The notes under the pieces were generated by a model that saw nothing but the letters and a program-made list of their open reading frames with translations, ran no database searches and was not told where the DNA came from. From Amblyomma americanum (taxonomy: Eukaryota; Arthropoda; Arachnida; Ixodida; Ixodidae), in assembly GCF_052857255.1 (NCBI RefSeq), contig NC_135505.1:58381149-58445148 (forward strand): a stretch of DNA of 64,000 nucleotides. The letters are read 5' to 3'. Shown here in pieces: positions 32,951-44,105 of the stretch (the stretch's first letter is position 1; each line of letters opens with the position of its first letter). The translations under genes were made by a program, and so were the position numbers.

Positions 32951-33500
32951 CCAGAGGATCATAGCAAAAACTCTGAATAAACTAACCGATGAAGGTGAAT
33001 TACCATGGCGAATAAGTAAGGCGCTGACGCCAAAAAATGCCTCCACGGGGCGCTTTTGTATGCTTCCGAAAATACACTAAGAGAACCATCCGGGGCGACC
33101 TATTGTTTCTGGTGTCGACACACTCACAGAACCGATCTCCGATTACATCGATTCCCTCATCAAACATATACCTCCGAAACATCCATCTTACATACGAGAT
33201 ACTAGCCACTTCCTGAGAGAATTATCCGATGTCACCTTCCCTCGTGGCGCTTTCCTAGTTACCATGGACGTGGTGTCACTTTACACTAATATCCCCCATG
33301 ACGACGGAATACAGGCCATGGTCGGAGCCTATAAAGAACACAGAATCCTAGACTCTCCCATTCCAAGTGCCATCGAAACACTTGCAAATTTGGTCATTAA
33401 ACTTAACACTTTCGAATTCTATAACTCATATTATCTTCAAACGAGTTGTACGGCTACGGGCACAAAAATGGCACCAAATTACGCCAACATATTTATGAAC
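32951..33500 (+). pseudogene. PLE A reverse transcriptase, N-terminal half
   Basis: It reads IIAKTLNKLTDEGELPWRIS, then RPIVSGVDTLTEPISDYIDS, then MDVVSLYTNIPHDDGIQAMV (palm motif A with the Asp kept; from 33264) and TGTKMAPNYANIFMN (ends 33500). These are the expected RT blocks of Penelope-like elements. A stop at about 33087 interrupts the frame. The 36-bp segment 32913-32948 before it is an exact copy of 33186-33221 from inside the RT, which looks like a template-switch scar at the 5' end. Confidence 0.8.
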
Positions 33501-34398
33501 TTTTCAAAACAAAGAGACGCCGCTACCTACAGAGAGGCCGCTACCTACATTTCAGTTCCGTCCATCCTGCCGCCCAAAAAAGAGCCGTTGTGAGCAGTTT
33601 AATGCAGCGGGCCAAGAAGATATGCACAAACACCACTGACGCCGCTGCGGACGCGTCAAGGGTACGAAAAGATCTCACTAGCTGTGGTTACCCAAGCCAT
33701 TTCATCAGGTCCACAGAACGACGGCTGTCACGGCCTCGTCATCCGGACGCCCCTCTTCCGCCCAAAAAACGTGCAGCTATTCCTTATGTGCCGAAAACAA
33801 GTGAGTGCCTCGCCCGTGTATTACGAGAGTATGACGTGCAAGTTGCCCATGTCCCTGTCAAGAAAATGCGACAACAACTGATGAACGTCAAAGATCAGTT
33901 GCCAAAAGAGAAGTTCCCAGGAGTTGTCTACGCCATCCCTTGTGCAGATTGCAACGGTGTTTACATCGGCGAAACCGGAAGTTACAAGAAGCGCCTACAG
34001 CAACATGCTCGTGATGTGCAGAAAGAAGATACCCGCAATAACGCCTTGGCAGAGCACGCGGTGACGGCAAATCACAGAATAGATTGGGAAAAAGCAAGAA
34101 TCATCGAAAAAGAGAAACTGACAACATCACGGCTTCATCTCGAGTCCCTGGTGATACAGACAACGGCTCACACGCTTAATCGTAACGTGGGCAATCTTAA
34201 CCCGATTTACGCGCGATCTTTACGGCGATTACTATAGCTTTTAAAAAGACGAACCCTCTTGGTGTGTTTCCATTGTGAACAAGGCCCCCGTTCTGGGCGC
34301 CGAAACGTCAATACAATTTTTTCGTTTTACTGGTCGGCGTCTCTTTGTTTTGAAATGTATCCCCCCGGCCAGACGGGATTCCGTCACACTCTCGACTT
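33501..34398 (+). mobile_element. Penelope-like element B, 898 bp, inserted in element A
   Basis: CATATTTATGAAC flanks it directly at 33488-33500 and 34399-34411, a 13-bp target duplication that splits the RT of element A after IFMN. The insert starts with TTTTCAAAACAAAGAGACGC, which is inverted near its end at 34335-34354. It is 5'-truncated to the last 250 codons of a Penelope-type protein, followed by a 3' region with the word GCGCCGAAACGTC. Confidence 0.9.
33506..34237 (+). CDS. PLE B C-terminal region with GIY-YIG nuclease (open frame)
   Basis: An open frame runs from the insertion point to a stop at 34237. The RT thumb-like end is at the start (RRRYLQRGRYLHFSS...). IPYVPKTSECLARVLREYDV is followed by PGVVYAIPCADCNGVYIGET (about 33919-33978), the GIY-YIG module that nicks target DNA in Penelope-like elements, and then LAEHAVTANHRIDWEKA and LESLVIQT. 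The open frame from 33446 takes its first residues from element A in another frame, so that start is not real. Without RT the fragment cannot move, but the frame has no internal stop, which suggests a young insertion. Confidence 0.75.
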   Translation, partial: KTKRRRYLQRGRYLHFSSVHPAAQKRAVVSSLMQRAKKICTNTTDAAADASRVRKDLTSCGYPSHFIRSTERRLSRPRHPDAPLPPKKRAAIPYVPKTSECLARVLREYDVQVAHVPVKKMRQQLMNVKDQLPKEKFPGVVYAIPCADCNGVYIGETGSYKKRLQQHARDVQKEDTRNNALAEHAVTANHRIDWEKARIIEKEKLTTSRLHLESLVIQTTAHTLNRNVGNLNPIYARSLRRLL

Positions 34399-34411
34399 CA
34401 TATTTATGAAC

Positions 34412-34810
34412 TAAATTGAATTAGACTTCCTTTCCTCATATCCAACCAAACCGGCTTTTTACAAACGTTTTCTTGATGACATATTCATAATTTGGGCAGA
34501 GACACAGGAAAAACTAATTCAGTTTATCACCTAATTCAGCAACATACATCCAAATATCTCTTTCACACACACGTATTCAACTAATAGCATTAACTTCCTT
34601 GATGTGCTTGTTCGTGTTGACAGGGGTGCATTAATCACTAGCGTTTATAAAAACCCACAGACAGACAACAGTATCTTCATTTCAACAGTTGCCACCCCCG
34701 CCATTGCAAAACTTCAATTCCGTACTCACAGGCTATCCGATTCAAACGCATTTGCTCTCGAGAAGAAGATTTTCAAGAAAATGCTAAACACATGGGCGAA
34801 ATTCTAAAGA
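34412..34810 (+). pseudogene. PLE A reverse transcriptase, C-terminal half
   Basis: The RT continues with KPAFYKRFLDDIFIIWAETQ, which carries the FLDD catalytic pair (about 34450-34510), then a stop, then INFLDVLVRVDRGALITSVY and NPQTDNSIF, typical of the thumb region. The frame ends at 34807. Confidence 0.8.
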
Positions 34811-35582
34811 AACAGCGCTACCCGCCTTCAATCATCGACGATGCCATTAAAAGGGCGGAAGTGACTAACAGTAATCACATCTCTGCGGAATCCCCGCCAA
34901 CACCGCATCGCTCTAATCTAGTACTGACATTCACAGACAACCTACCGAATATTAACAAAATCCTTCAAAAACACTTCAATATCATAGAACAAAGTGAGCG
35001 GCTCTCAAAATTTTTTCCATTGGTCCCCCGGGTAACATACAGAAGGCCAAAAAATTTACAAAATCACCTTGTGCACTCAACGGTTAATGAACCGAGGCCG
35101 GTGGGTTGCACACCTTGCGGAAAGAGCAGATGCCAAGTTTGCAAACACATGCATACCACAGCACTGACTAAAAGTACCCATTCAAATTTCAAACATGTTA
35201 TCCGAGAGGACTTAAACTGCGATTCCAGCAATGTTGTTTACATGCTCGAGTGTGGCGAATGTCAGATGCAGTACATTGGCCAAACAGACAATTCCTTCCG
35301 ATTAAGATTTAATAACCACCGCTCACATAATCTCTCCCTGGCCTCCCTCTATCGAGACACCTCCGCGAAAAAGGCCACGAGTTTGACAAACTTAAAGTAA
35401 TGATATTGCAGAGTAGCTTTAAAAACACCCGGCAGCGCGAACAACGGGAATCATACTTTATTTTCAAATTTAACACAGTGCACAAGGGCATCAACGAAAA
35501 CCATGGTACCCTATCGTCTCTTTCGATGGCAGAAACCAAAGAAAATTTCAACCCTAATAGACAAAGTACCACCACTGACTGA
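34792..35582 (+). pseudogene. PLE A linker, CxxC finger and GIY-YIG domain
   Basis: In order: SNLVLTFTDNLPNINKILQK; RRPKNLQNHLV; CTPCGKSRCQVCKHMH, a Cys-rich finger found upstream of the nuclease in Neptune-like Penelope elements; and SSNVVYMLECGECQMQYIGQ, then TDNSFRLRFNNHRSH, the GIY-YIG core (from about 35226). A frameshift at about 35400 moves the last part to another frame (QSSFKNTRQREQRESYFIFK, 35406-35470). Element B has no such Cys finger, so the two elements belong to different Penelope families. Confidence 0.8.
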
Positions 35583-36107
35583 GTCGTCTGAGGTCATACC
35601 CCTGTTGCATGTCAGTTTCGGCTTGTTTCCATCTGCCGTTCAACTCATTCTTTGGTCCCGCGAGGACCATATGTCCCCTTCTCTTTCTTCTTTTTTGGTC
35701 ATTATATATTTTTATATATTTTTATTTTTTAAAATTTCTCTGTGCTATATCTCTTTTTATTTGCATTCCTGTCAACAAGCCTTTCCATCTGGTCCTCCTA
35801 TGGGAAGCTCATCTGGTTTTAGCGGCTCGCGTGTCACCATGTGGAGCCACTTTGGGCGGTCTCAACCTGTTCCGCCTCGTCCGGGCCATCTTTCGGAGCC
35901 GCTCGGGGCCGCACGTACGCGGACAGAGGCATACCGAAACCCACAATTGGCGGACACATCCCTTCTTTTGTTAAGCCCCACCACGTTTCTTCTTTGCTTC
36001 CCCTTTTTCTATGCTTTTGCTTCTCTCTCTCTCTCTCTCTCTTTCTTTTTTCTTTTTTCTTGTCGCAGTAGCCGCGTGCGCACCCAGCCCGACCTCCCTC
36101 TTTCGCT

Positions 36108-36429
<322 letters not shown>

Positions 36430-36737
36430 AGTGAGTTCACGAGTACGCGACGCGCCACCTTTGCTTCCCTAATATGCCATAGGCGCCAGTTGTGTTCAGT
36501 TCTCCCGGCCGCCCCCTCCCCCTTTTTTCTTTACTTTTCTTTATTTCTTTTCTTTTTAAGCCTTCCGTGTGTCAAGTCCCATGCTATAAGATCACGCGCC
36601 CATGCACTGTATGGTCACTCTTGAAAAAGATCGTTACTCCGATCGAAACTTCGAGTCAAATAAAAATGTTTCCTTAAATGAAGCGTATACTTCGATGTAT
36701 ATTATTTTAAGCACTCAAGTACCTCATGTTTTCACAG

Positions 36738-36738
<1 letters not shown>

Positions 36739-36800
<62 letters not shown>
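36739..36800. repeat. (TA)n microsatellite
   Basis: About 30 TA units directly before the SINE at 36801. A second (AT)n run lies at 37050-37077, at the other end of that SINE, so the SINE sits between two TA tracts. Confidence 0.97.
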
Positions 36801-36802
<2 letters not shown>

Positions 36803-37048
36803 TAGTACCCGACGTGGTATTCGGAGATCGTGGTTTCGGATCCCACCGGCGGCATGGTTTTTTTCTGATGCTTTATAAGTAATTTTCTTTAAGCGATTGA
36901 TTAATATAAGTATTATTAATCCACTGATTAGCACTACACATTAAAAAAATAATAATTAAACATTCCCCTATGCACCTTGGTTTCGGTGACTGTTCGCTCT
37001 CTTCATAAAATTGTCAAAACGAGTCCCTCATTTCCTTTACCTTCTATG

Positions 37049-37049
<1 letters not shown>
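36801..37049 (+). mobile_element. tRNA-derived SINE, second family
   Basis: GGAGATCGTGGTTTCGGATC, then CCACCGGCGGCATGG at 36824-36857, is the 3' half of a tRNA with a slightly altered B box. The body contains the words TTAATCCACTGATTAGCACT and CCCCTATGCACCTTGG. The A-box half is truncated or degraded. It differs in sequence from the GTGCACGTTAAAG-type SINEs. Confidence 0.7.
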
Positions 37050-37077
<28 letters not shown>

Positions 37078-37080
<3 letters not shown>

Positions 37081-38000
37081 CGGTTCTCTTGCCCTTCTCC
37101 CTTTTTTAAAAGTTTGGCAAACCGGACGGACAGCCCGCCGCTGGGTGTATTTTTGACACTGTCGCAACATTGACATATGAGGCTCTTTCGCCGCTCATGA
37201 TGTGTATCGCTGGTCCTAATCTCTACTCACGGGGTCAATTTCTCCTATACTGTCAGGGCAAGTTACCATAATCAATAGCAGCGACGGATTTAGTAGCATG
37301 AAGCTCAAGAGTTTTTTATTGAACCATAATCAGCATGCCTGTCTTGGAAAAAAATTAAGTTTTTTATCATCTACCCGTTATGTGAATGCGTACAGATATT
37401 GACCTTATTCGAAAGGGCCATAATATGTACGAAAGGAAAATCAGAATTCACAAACGGCAGCGTGAAACACGCCGAACACTTTGTGCAGCGATTATGCTAC
37501 TTTTTTTTTTAATGGGGCTACAAAGGATTGACACCATTTTTATGCTCTGTAGAAAATACAGGAGTACCGGTAAGCTAAGAACTAATTTGTGGGTGCACGC
37601 ACAAGCCCAAGCTACAGTTAATTTGAGCTACAAATCTCCTGGAAACCTATCATCATGTGAGCATTGTTGTTCATTTGATCCTTCAAAATTATTCTCCACA
37701 CAGAGTTCTCAGGAAGTTCATGAACAATCTGTGACTTTCTGTTTAAACGATTCTTGTTGAAAGAATTAAAATTTTATGGCGCTGATGAATAAAAGGGGAT
37801 GTGCCCTAATAGCAATTTTACGAATCCTTTAGAAGTTTCCGAAACGTCGAGAAGTTGGAGGGATCAGGGATGACGCTATAATTGCCTCCTGCTGTAGAGA
37901 GCGAAATACGAACAGAAAGGCAGGGAGTTTAACTAGGCGACGCCCGGTATACTACCCTACTCATGTGAAGGGGAACGGAGGAAGAGGAAATGGAGATTCC
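37078..38000. other. No recognisable gene
   Basis: A 124-codon plus-strand frame (37386-37760) has no recognised domain, no homologous copy in the window and a poly-T stretch inside it. I do not support it as a gene. Confidence 0.4.
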
Positions 38001-39930
38001 TTTTCCACATGTCCGTTGGCGATTACTTCTGGGGTACACACGGCACACATCGAAAGTTCACAACCTTGCACTCAGTCCTGGGTAATTTAAAAATTTGAAA
38101 AGTGCCTTCACAGTGTCGTAACCTAGCGCCGTGAGCAGAGCAACCAGCAGTAACTGCTGAATGTCGACCCCCGGGCAGTGCACGTCCAGCGGAAGTCGCC
38201 TCTGCGACAGAACTTACAGTCTGGGCATCTGTGGAAAAATATGGCATCCCTTGGAAACGCGGGCTGCTTTCTTGTACCGCCAGCGACTTGCATACGACAC
38301 GCTGCAGAAGCCCTCGTCGATGTCTTCACGCAAGCTACGAAGCCGTAATGGATCGTTACGGAGTGCCGTGCGCAGAACAACCAGCACCACATTCTGAATG
38401 TCGACCACCTGGCAGTGCACGCCCAGCAGTGGAGGGCTCGGCCACAGTTCCACGAAGCGTGTGGTTCCATACACAGTAGGGGCACTTAGCAGGATTCAGT
38501 GTTTTAAGAAGCTCACGAAAATGCGCTGATTCGCTTGTCAAGTGATTCTGCAGTTGTGATATAAACATATGAAATTACTTATCGCGACAGAAGCAATAAT
38601 GACAACGGCGCCAAAATAAAGAAAATAAAACTTGCACTGTAAAGTGCTATGAACAGCGTTTCATGAATTTTTTACAATAATTTCAAGACTGAAGTGCGCA
38701 TGCATAACTAGCTCTTTCCAAGTTGTGAGCATACCAGGTAAGATATTGCGCTCCTGCTAGATCCCAGCAGTCGGCCTGGCAGGAAAATGATCTAATCGTG
38801 CCCTATGTTTTTATTGTCTAGACAAACAATACGCGGTTGAACAAGTTGCGTGCTTGCACGGCGACCAATAGCCGTTGTAGTTTCGCTGAGTCAGCCGCCT
38901 TAGTGAGTGCATAAGGCGGTGCGCATGTCCCAGCTTCTTGGTAGAGTAATTACGAGGAAGAGCGTTGGGTCACGGCCAGGACGCTCGACGGGGGAAGCAA
39001 CCACGGTATTGCAGTGATGAGTGAAATGGGAAATTAAAACGAAAGGCGATTTTAAACACTGTTCTGAAGCTTCGATATTTAGATTGCGACAGGAAGGTGA
39101 GGAAGGGGGTGTTTCGGGATGGTAATGGGTGCAAGGTTGTCGATTCTCTTGGAATTCCCAGTGCGACTCAAGTTCGCACTCTATGTATGTTTGAGAGGAC
39201 AAGACAACATTTTCCTGTCTTTTCTTGCTCTCTTAATATTTGCCTGTCAGTGTGGGTTTATCGCTGTGGAAAACCGCGTTCTGCGCTGGCACAAATTAAT
39301 TGATCAATCATAGTTTAAAAAAAAAACATTTTTTGTACTACTCTTGCCAGTGCTGGCAATGCTATTTTGCAGGCCTTCCTCCTCCGCACAAGTGCGTTGC
39401 AGTTCGAATTAATTAATTTTTATTATTTCTCTTTCAGCTGTTGCTGTTGGTCACGTAAAATCAAATAGGCCAACTCGTACTTTTTGAAAAAAATAAATTT
39501 TATAATTTTTTTAGAAACTGGAGAACCACAGACAATAGAAGAAAGCAGTAAAAGACAGTGGAGCATTATCTTTGCGCACTCGTACTTTATCTTCCGAGCC
39601 GTCTTATAAAGGTCGCAACCGTAACCCAATAACGAACAGGAGGAGCAGATTTTCTACCTGACCACTCAAGAAAATAAACTGCTCTGTGGCTTTGTGGTCG
39701 ATATTATTTCTGTGTTTAGGTGCATTCAAAACGTTAAACTCATTGGCTCATTCCACTGCACGCTACTAGTTCGCTCTAAATGGGTAATGAACGCATAGAG
39801 CTTTTCAAAATTTGCTTAAAGTGGCAAAAGGCCAATACCCTACATGAGGCGGGAGAGAGACGTATCCGCCATACGGTCTCCTGAGGTCGTACGGGAGTCT
39901 TTGGGGTACGTTGCAAAAATTCCGCATGCT
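38000..39930 (-). repeat. Duplicated segment, copy 3 (gene-like family)
   Basis: Same orientation and order of matching blocks as 9466-12330, but about 900 bases shorter because copy 1 gained inserts and copy 3 lost the middle of the coding part. See copy 1 for the shared words. Confidence 0.6.
38030..38570 (-). pseudogene. Family copy 3, deleted and internally duplicated
   Basis: On the minus strand the conserved acceptor-like CTGCAG (about 38546) is followed by HLTSESAHFRELLKTL, AKCPYCVWNH and then, after loss of the central region, LLGVHCQVVDIQNVVLVVLR (about 38430-38370) and RSLREDID. A second, tandem version of the same block follows at about 38200-38110 (LDVHCPGVDIQQLLLVALLT, ALGYD). 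At DNA level AATGTCGACC and GGCAGTGCACG are found in both blocks (38160 and 38397). It cannot encode the full protein. Confidence 0.55.
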
Positions 39931-40180
39931 AGGGTCCTGTCGCGGGAAGAGAACTTACTCAGTGCACTAACCGACGTAAAATAACTTTGCACAACTTCTC
40001 TAATTTCAGATCGCGCCCTCGCTCCCTGGACGTCTGACCTGATCGATGGTTCAAGAGAAAGCCTCACCGGCTCTGTGTTTTCCTTGTTGGGGTGACGGAG
40101 AGAGGTTACACCGTGTGGTTCAGCTCTCGATGGGGACCGACCACTCATGGTGGTGGTAAAAACGTTTATTTCCTCTGAAA

Positions 40181-40220
40181 AGAGGGAGTTACATGGAGGG
40201 TGCTCCATGTAACTCCCTCT
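40181..40220. repeat. Perfect 18-bp hairpin
   Basis: AGAGGGAGTTACATGGAG, a GGTG loop, and its exact reverse complement. It is preceded by ATGGTGGTGGTAAAAACG, which resembles a simple LINE-type tail read from the other strand. There is no T run after it and no gene before it, so it is not a terminator. Confidence 0.85.
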
Positions 40221-40388
40221 TTCATGCGCTCCTTGTTATGCGCGCTATGCTCCCGCACGTCACCTCTGAGATAACCATCCGTGCTATTGCTTATAGGCCT
40301 GAGGATACTTGCAAGTCCCTGACGTCTACCGCAGGAAGCTCAGTATCCTCCCTACAGTATTTACCACCGCTTTGTATTCCCAAGATAA

Positions 40389-40622
40389 GTCATAATCTGG
40401 TCGCGGCGGCCGTGTTTAAATCGAGGCGAAACGCAAAATTCCCCTGTGCTGTGTGATGACAGTGGACGTCAAAGATCCCAGGGTTATCGAAAATATTCCG
40501 GAGGTCTCCACTACGGCCACCTATTTGTTTTCACTCCTCGTTTATCTCTTCCCCTATGACGCGAAGTGGTTGAGGCGACCACCGAGAAGGGCCAGTTAAT
40601 GTTTATTTTATTTCCTAAGGAA
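40389..40622 (+). mobile_element. Tick-type SINE, degraded
   Basis: The words GGTCGCGGCGGCCGTGTTTA (just after the lost B box), GAGGCGAAACGCAAAA, GTGCTGTGTGATGACAGTGG and GGTCTCCACTACGGCCACC occur in the order of the other copies. Confidence 0.7.
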
Positions 40623-41089
40623 AGAATTGTGAAAAGTCACACTAACATACTCGCTACAGAATGAGAGGCGACAAAGAGGATTGGTACCCGTGCTCTGGCG
40701 GCTTCCGCATTCACATTCAACTAGATACGCCGCCTGTCACGGTGGTGTAAAAACGAAGCGAATTGGTCACGTGCATGGAAGAGAAAAGACAGAAATTTTC
40801 GCCCACACATTCAGACACAAGCCATTTATACGTTTGCAAATGCTTCTCAAATCCTTGTAATTGGATGCACAAAAAATTCCACATCGGTTGCGCATTGCTG
40901 CGTAATGGTCTTATGAGAGCAAAAACAGATCTGATGCTGCTGCGATGATGGCGCTCTTGAACGCAGCAACTGCCTAGAGACACGCAGAACTCTGTAATCG
41001 CTAGACCCAGAGAGCTGCGCCACGTTGCATCCGCACATACAGTTGTTCTCAGTGACAGATAACGAAGAAGAGTTTTCTGGCGGCCTAGT
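40623..41089. other. No recognisable gene
   Basis: The 198-codon minus-strand frame 40717-41313 spans this stretch and the terminus of the adjacent Penelope-like element. It is not considered coding. Confidence 0.4.
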
Positions 41090-43060
41090 GGGTGCTTGTC
41101 GTTCATGATTAAACTTCGCGAAAGAAACGGGGACAGAGACAAGAAAACATGTACACACACAGAGCGCAGACTACCAACTTTTATTCGAAAAACGCTTTCG
41201 AGCATTCCTTTTAAACGCACCACCCACCACGTTACACATACAGGATCCAACACAGCAGATAAGTTAAACAATTTAGTAGAGCCAATCTGGAGAACTAGTC
41301 CAAAAACCCCCAAGTGTGTGCATGCCTAAGCACCCTTGATACCTAGATAAAAGGATAGATGAAGACAAAAACCTGGCGGTGAAACCAAAAAACCAAAGAG
41401 AACCAAAATGATGAATATGGCCTAAACATGTATTACGAGCCAAAGCTTACTAAGCAAAGGGATGAGACGTGAAACCAACAGTAGCAACAGTAAAAGATGA
41501 AGGTGCAAGCACTGAAAAGTATGCAGAAAAGCATAAAAAAACGAAACCATATGAATACAAAACAAGATTAACAACGAGGCTAAAACCATGAAACTGAGAG
41601 TGAATTATGAAAGGAACAATAAACAAAGGAAAAGGCGACGCGAAAATGACAAAGGCTAAAAGCACGCTAAAATCTGTGGAGGGTGGAAACTGGTAACAAG
41701 AGTAAAGATGAAGGGTTTTAAAGGACAGTTTCAAGTGTTACTTTCTAAAAACGAGATTTCCTTATTCAAAAACAGAATGTACGGTGTGCTCACACACTTG
41801 TTCTCATTCTTTGCTTGTAATAAGGCCTCAATTATTTCCCTTTTTTTTTGTTCTAGCCGTAGCGAGGAACTTTGTGCTTTCGAGAAACGGGGGGCAATCA
41901 CTTTTTTTGCACTTTATACAATGTAAAGCTAAACGGCCTCCTGAGTTGGTAGGCAGATTGCGAACGTGTTCAGCCGCCCTCTCTTTGAAATATCGCCCTG
42001 TTTGGCCGATGTATATCTTTCCACAGGACAATGGAACCTGATAACTTATCTGGCACATTATGTGTACTCAAGGCTGTGGTTTAAGGTGCATCTTCCATGT
42101 CTATCTTCTCTGTTAAAGATAGCACACACTTTAGCAAGCTTACAGGGCGCCGCAAACACAAGTTGGACGCCGTATCCTCCTGCAACTTCCTTTAAATTGC
42201 GCGACACACGGTGCACGTAAGGCATGACACACACAGGTGTTCGTTCTTCGTTCGCTTGGCGGTTTTTATTCTTCATGCTCCGTAGCAAGCTTTCCCAAAC
42301 ACAGGGTATCATTTGCCTTGGATACCCCGCAGCATAAAATCTCTCAATCTGACGGTTAAGACAAACTCATTTTGTGCTGACATGACTTTTGTAGGCGGAA
42401 CGGCAGGCTAGGTGAACTATCGCTCTTTTTATGAACTTTGAATGTGCACTGTCATAGTGTAGAAACTGCTTGTTCAATCTGGGGTTGTAAATGAGCAACA
42501 GATATGTGAGGGCGTAAATTCTAGATTGATATCCACAAACTGGATTTGGTCACCCTAAGGCAATTCATGCGTGAAATGAAGCCCTTTTCCTTCGCACTTC
42601 AAAATATTGAGGATGCTACTCACTGAATCAGGCTGACTAGAATTAGCAGAGCGGTTTATCATCACGAGATAATCATCAACGTGCCTAAAGATAGCACAAT
42701 ATGTCGGTCGTAGAGACAACACTGCAGGCGCTGGTCAAAGGAAGAGAGAAAAATACTACACAAGGCGGGTGCTACGGATGAACCAATGCAAATGCCACTT
42801 TTCTGTATGTAAAACTGCCCTTTGTGGCAGATTGCGGTCGAGGCAAGGTAAAATGTCAAAAATTCGTGGAATGGTTCCAAGGACATGCTAACTGCGTTTC
42901 GAAAGCTGATTTCACCATATTCTTCTGCTTGCTGCTTGGCAGCTGCAAACAAGGCTTCATGCAAGATAGACTAGAACAAGTCCTCTATGTCTATCGAGAA
43001 CGCCGTGGTGGCCGAGGTTATGTCACCCAGAGTGTTGTCCATTAACAGATAACAAGCTAA
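41090..43060 (-). mobile_element. Penelope-like element C
   Basis: On the minus strand: FSIDIEDLF (motif A, about 43000); EALFAAAKQQAEEYGEISFR; FYLASTAICHKGQFYIQKSG; VCIGSS-type CIGSSVAPALCSIFL (42790-42740); HVDDYLVMINR (motif C, about 42680-42650); a decayed thumb; VMPYVHRVSRNLKEVAGG and VQLVFAAPCKLAKVC (42215-42110); and VPLSCGKIYIGQTGRYFKER, then LALHCIKC (GIY-YIG, 42035-41930). The 3' end near 41100-41240 carries AATAAAAGTTGGTAGTCTGC on the minus strand. Several stops lie between RT and nuclease. It is a different family from A and B and the same type as the element at 61.8-63.4 kb. Confidence 0.85.
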
Positions 43061-43698
43061 TTCGACGTCTAAACAGTCCCACACAAGCGCTCAGAATACT
43101 TCGGCTGCTTCAGCACAACGTAGCGCTAGAACCAGTGTGTGTTACACACAGTTCTTTAGTTCACGAATGCACTGTCAAAGATATAGCTCGTATACAGAGG
43201 CAGGGCTGTGCCCATTTGTGACCACGGGCGCGAAGCACCCCCCCCCCCCCCGTCAATGTAGGTTTTCGAAACAGAGTTTAGCCCATATAGCCAGCAGTCA
43301 GTTGCCTACAGATTGCTCAACACTTCGTAGCAGCGTGCGGTGTCCTGATGGGATGTGCACGTACCTATTCTACACATAAACCCTAAGTATCAACCCTGGC
43401 CCAGCGGTACATGATTCAACCAGCCGACACACATCAAGAGGGCCATCCGGAGGAGCAGTTTCCCAAAAACTCCCATCCTTCCTCTCGAGGACCCGGAACT
43501 CGCTTCTAACGAAAGTGTTGGCCGCATTAGCGGTGCCATGCAAGGCCACGCATCAGCCTTTACATCCTTTAAGTCTAATTCAAAACATGTCATCCGACTT
43601 GTTAAAATTCTCTCCTTAAGTGTACAAGCTTTCACAGCCGCCGTAAGTACGTTGAAGTAATTGATATGGCACACAAAGTCCGATGCGATAATTTAAGC
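43061..43698. other. No recognisable gene
   Basis: Contains a C run at about 43239-43251 and otherwise nothing I can support. The minus-strand frame 43390-43674 has no recognised domain. Confidence 0.4.
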
Positions 43699-43990
43699 AA
43701 CCTGACATGGTGCCTCAGCAGTTAAGGCGCTTGGCTACTGAGCAGGAGGCTAGTGAGGCGAAACGCAAAAACGCCCGTGTGCTGTGCAATGTGAGTGCCC
43801 GTTAAAGATCCCCAGGTGGACCAAAATAATTACGGAGCCCTCCACTACGACATGTCTTTCTTTCTTTCATCGTTCACACCCACCTTCCTCTTTTACTTTA
43901 CGGCGCGGTTCTGGTGTCTGTCGAAATGTGAGACAATTACTGCGCCATTTCCTTTCATCAAAAACAAATATTCGATTTATGCCTTCAAAA
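43699..43990 (+). mobile_element. Tick-type SINE with A-box-like head
   Basis: It starts with TGGTGCCTCAGCAGTTAAGG, an A-box-like tRNA start. The B box appears to be deleted. GAGGCGAAACGCAAAAACGC, GTGCTGTGCAATGTGAGTGC, GTTAAAGATCCCCAGGTGG, GGAGCCCTCCACTACG and TACTGCGCCATTTCCTTT follow. It is the most complete forward copy of the family. Confidence 0.8.
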
Positions 43991-44105
43991 AAATATAATT
44001 CTGTGCAGATTCCGATGTATTAGAATTCAAACGCAGCTTTATTCTGGACTGCTTCTTATTGGTCGCTACTCACTCGGGTGGCGTTGGAATTAAAGTGTTT
44101 GACAT

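Noticed and set aside
37386..37760. 124-codon plus-strand frame
   Set aside because: No domain, no homologue in the window, contains a poly-T stretch.
40717..41313. 198-codon minus-strand frame
   Set aside because: Covers the 3' terminus of Penelope-like element C and downstream sequence; no conserved coding pattern.
43699..43740. Functional tRNA gene
   Set aside because: Only the first third of a tRNA-like head is present, fused to a SINE body.
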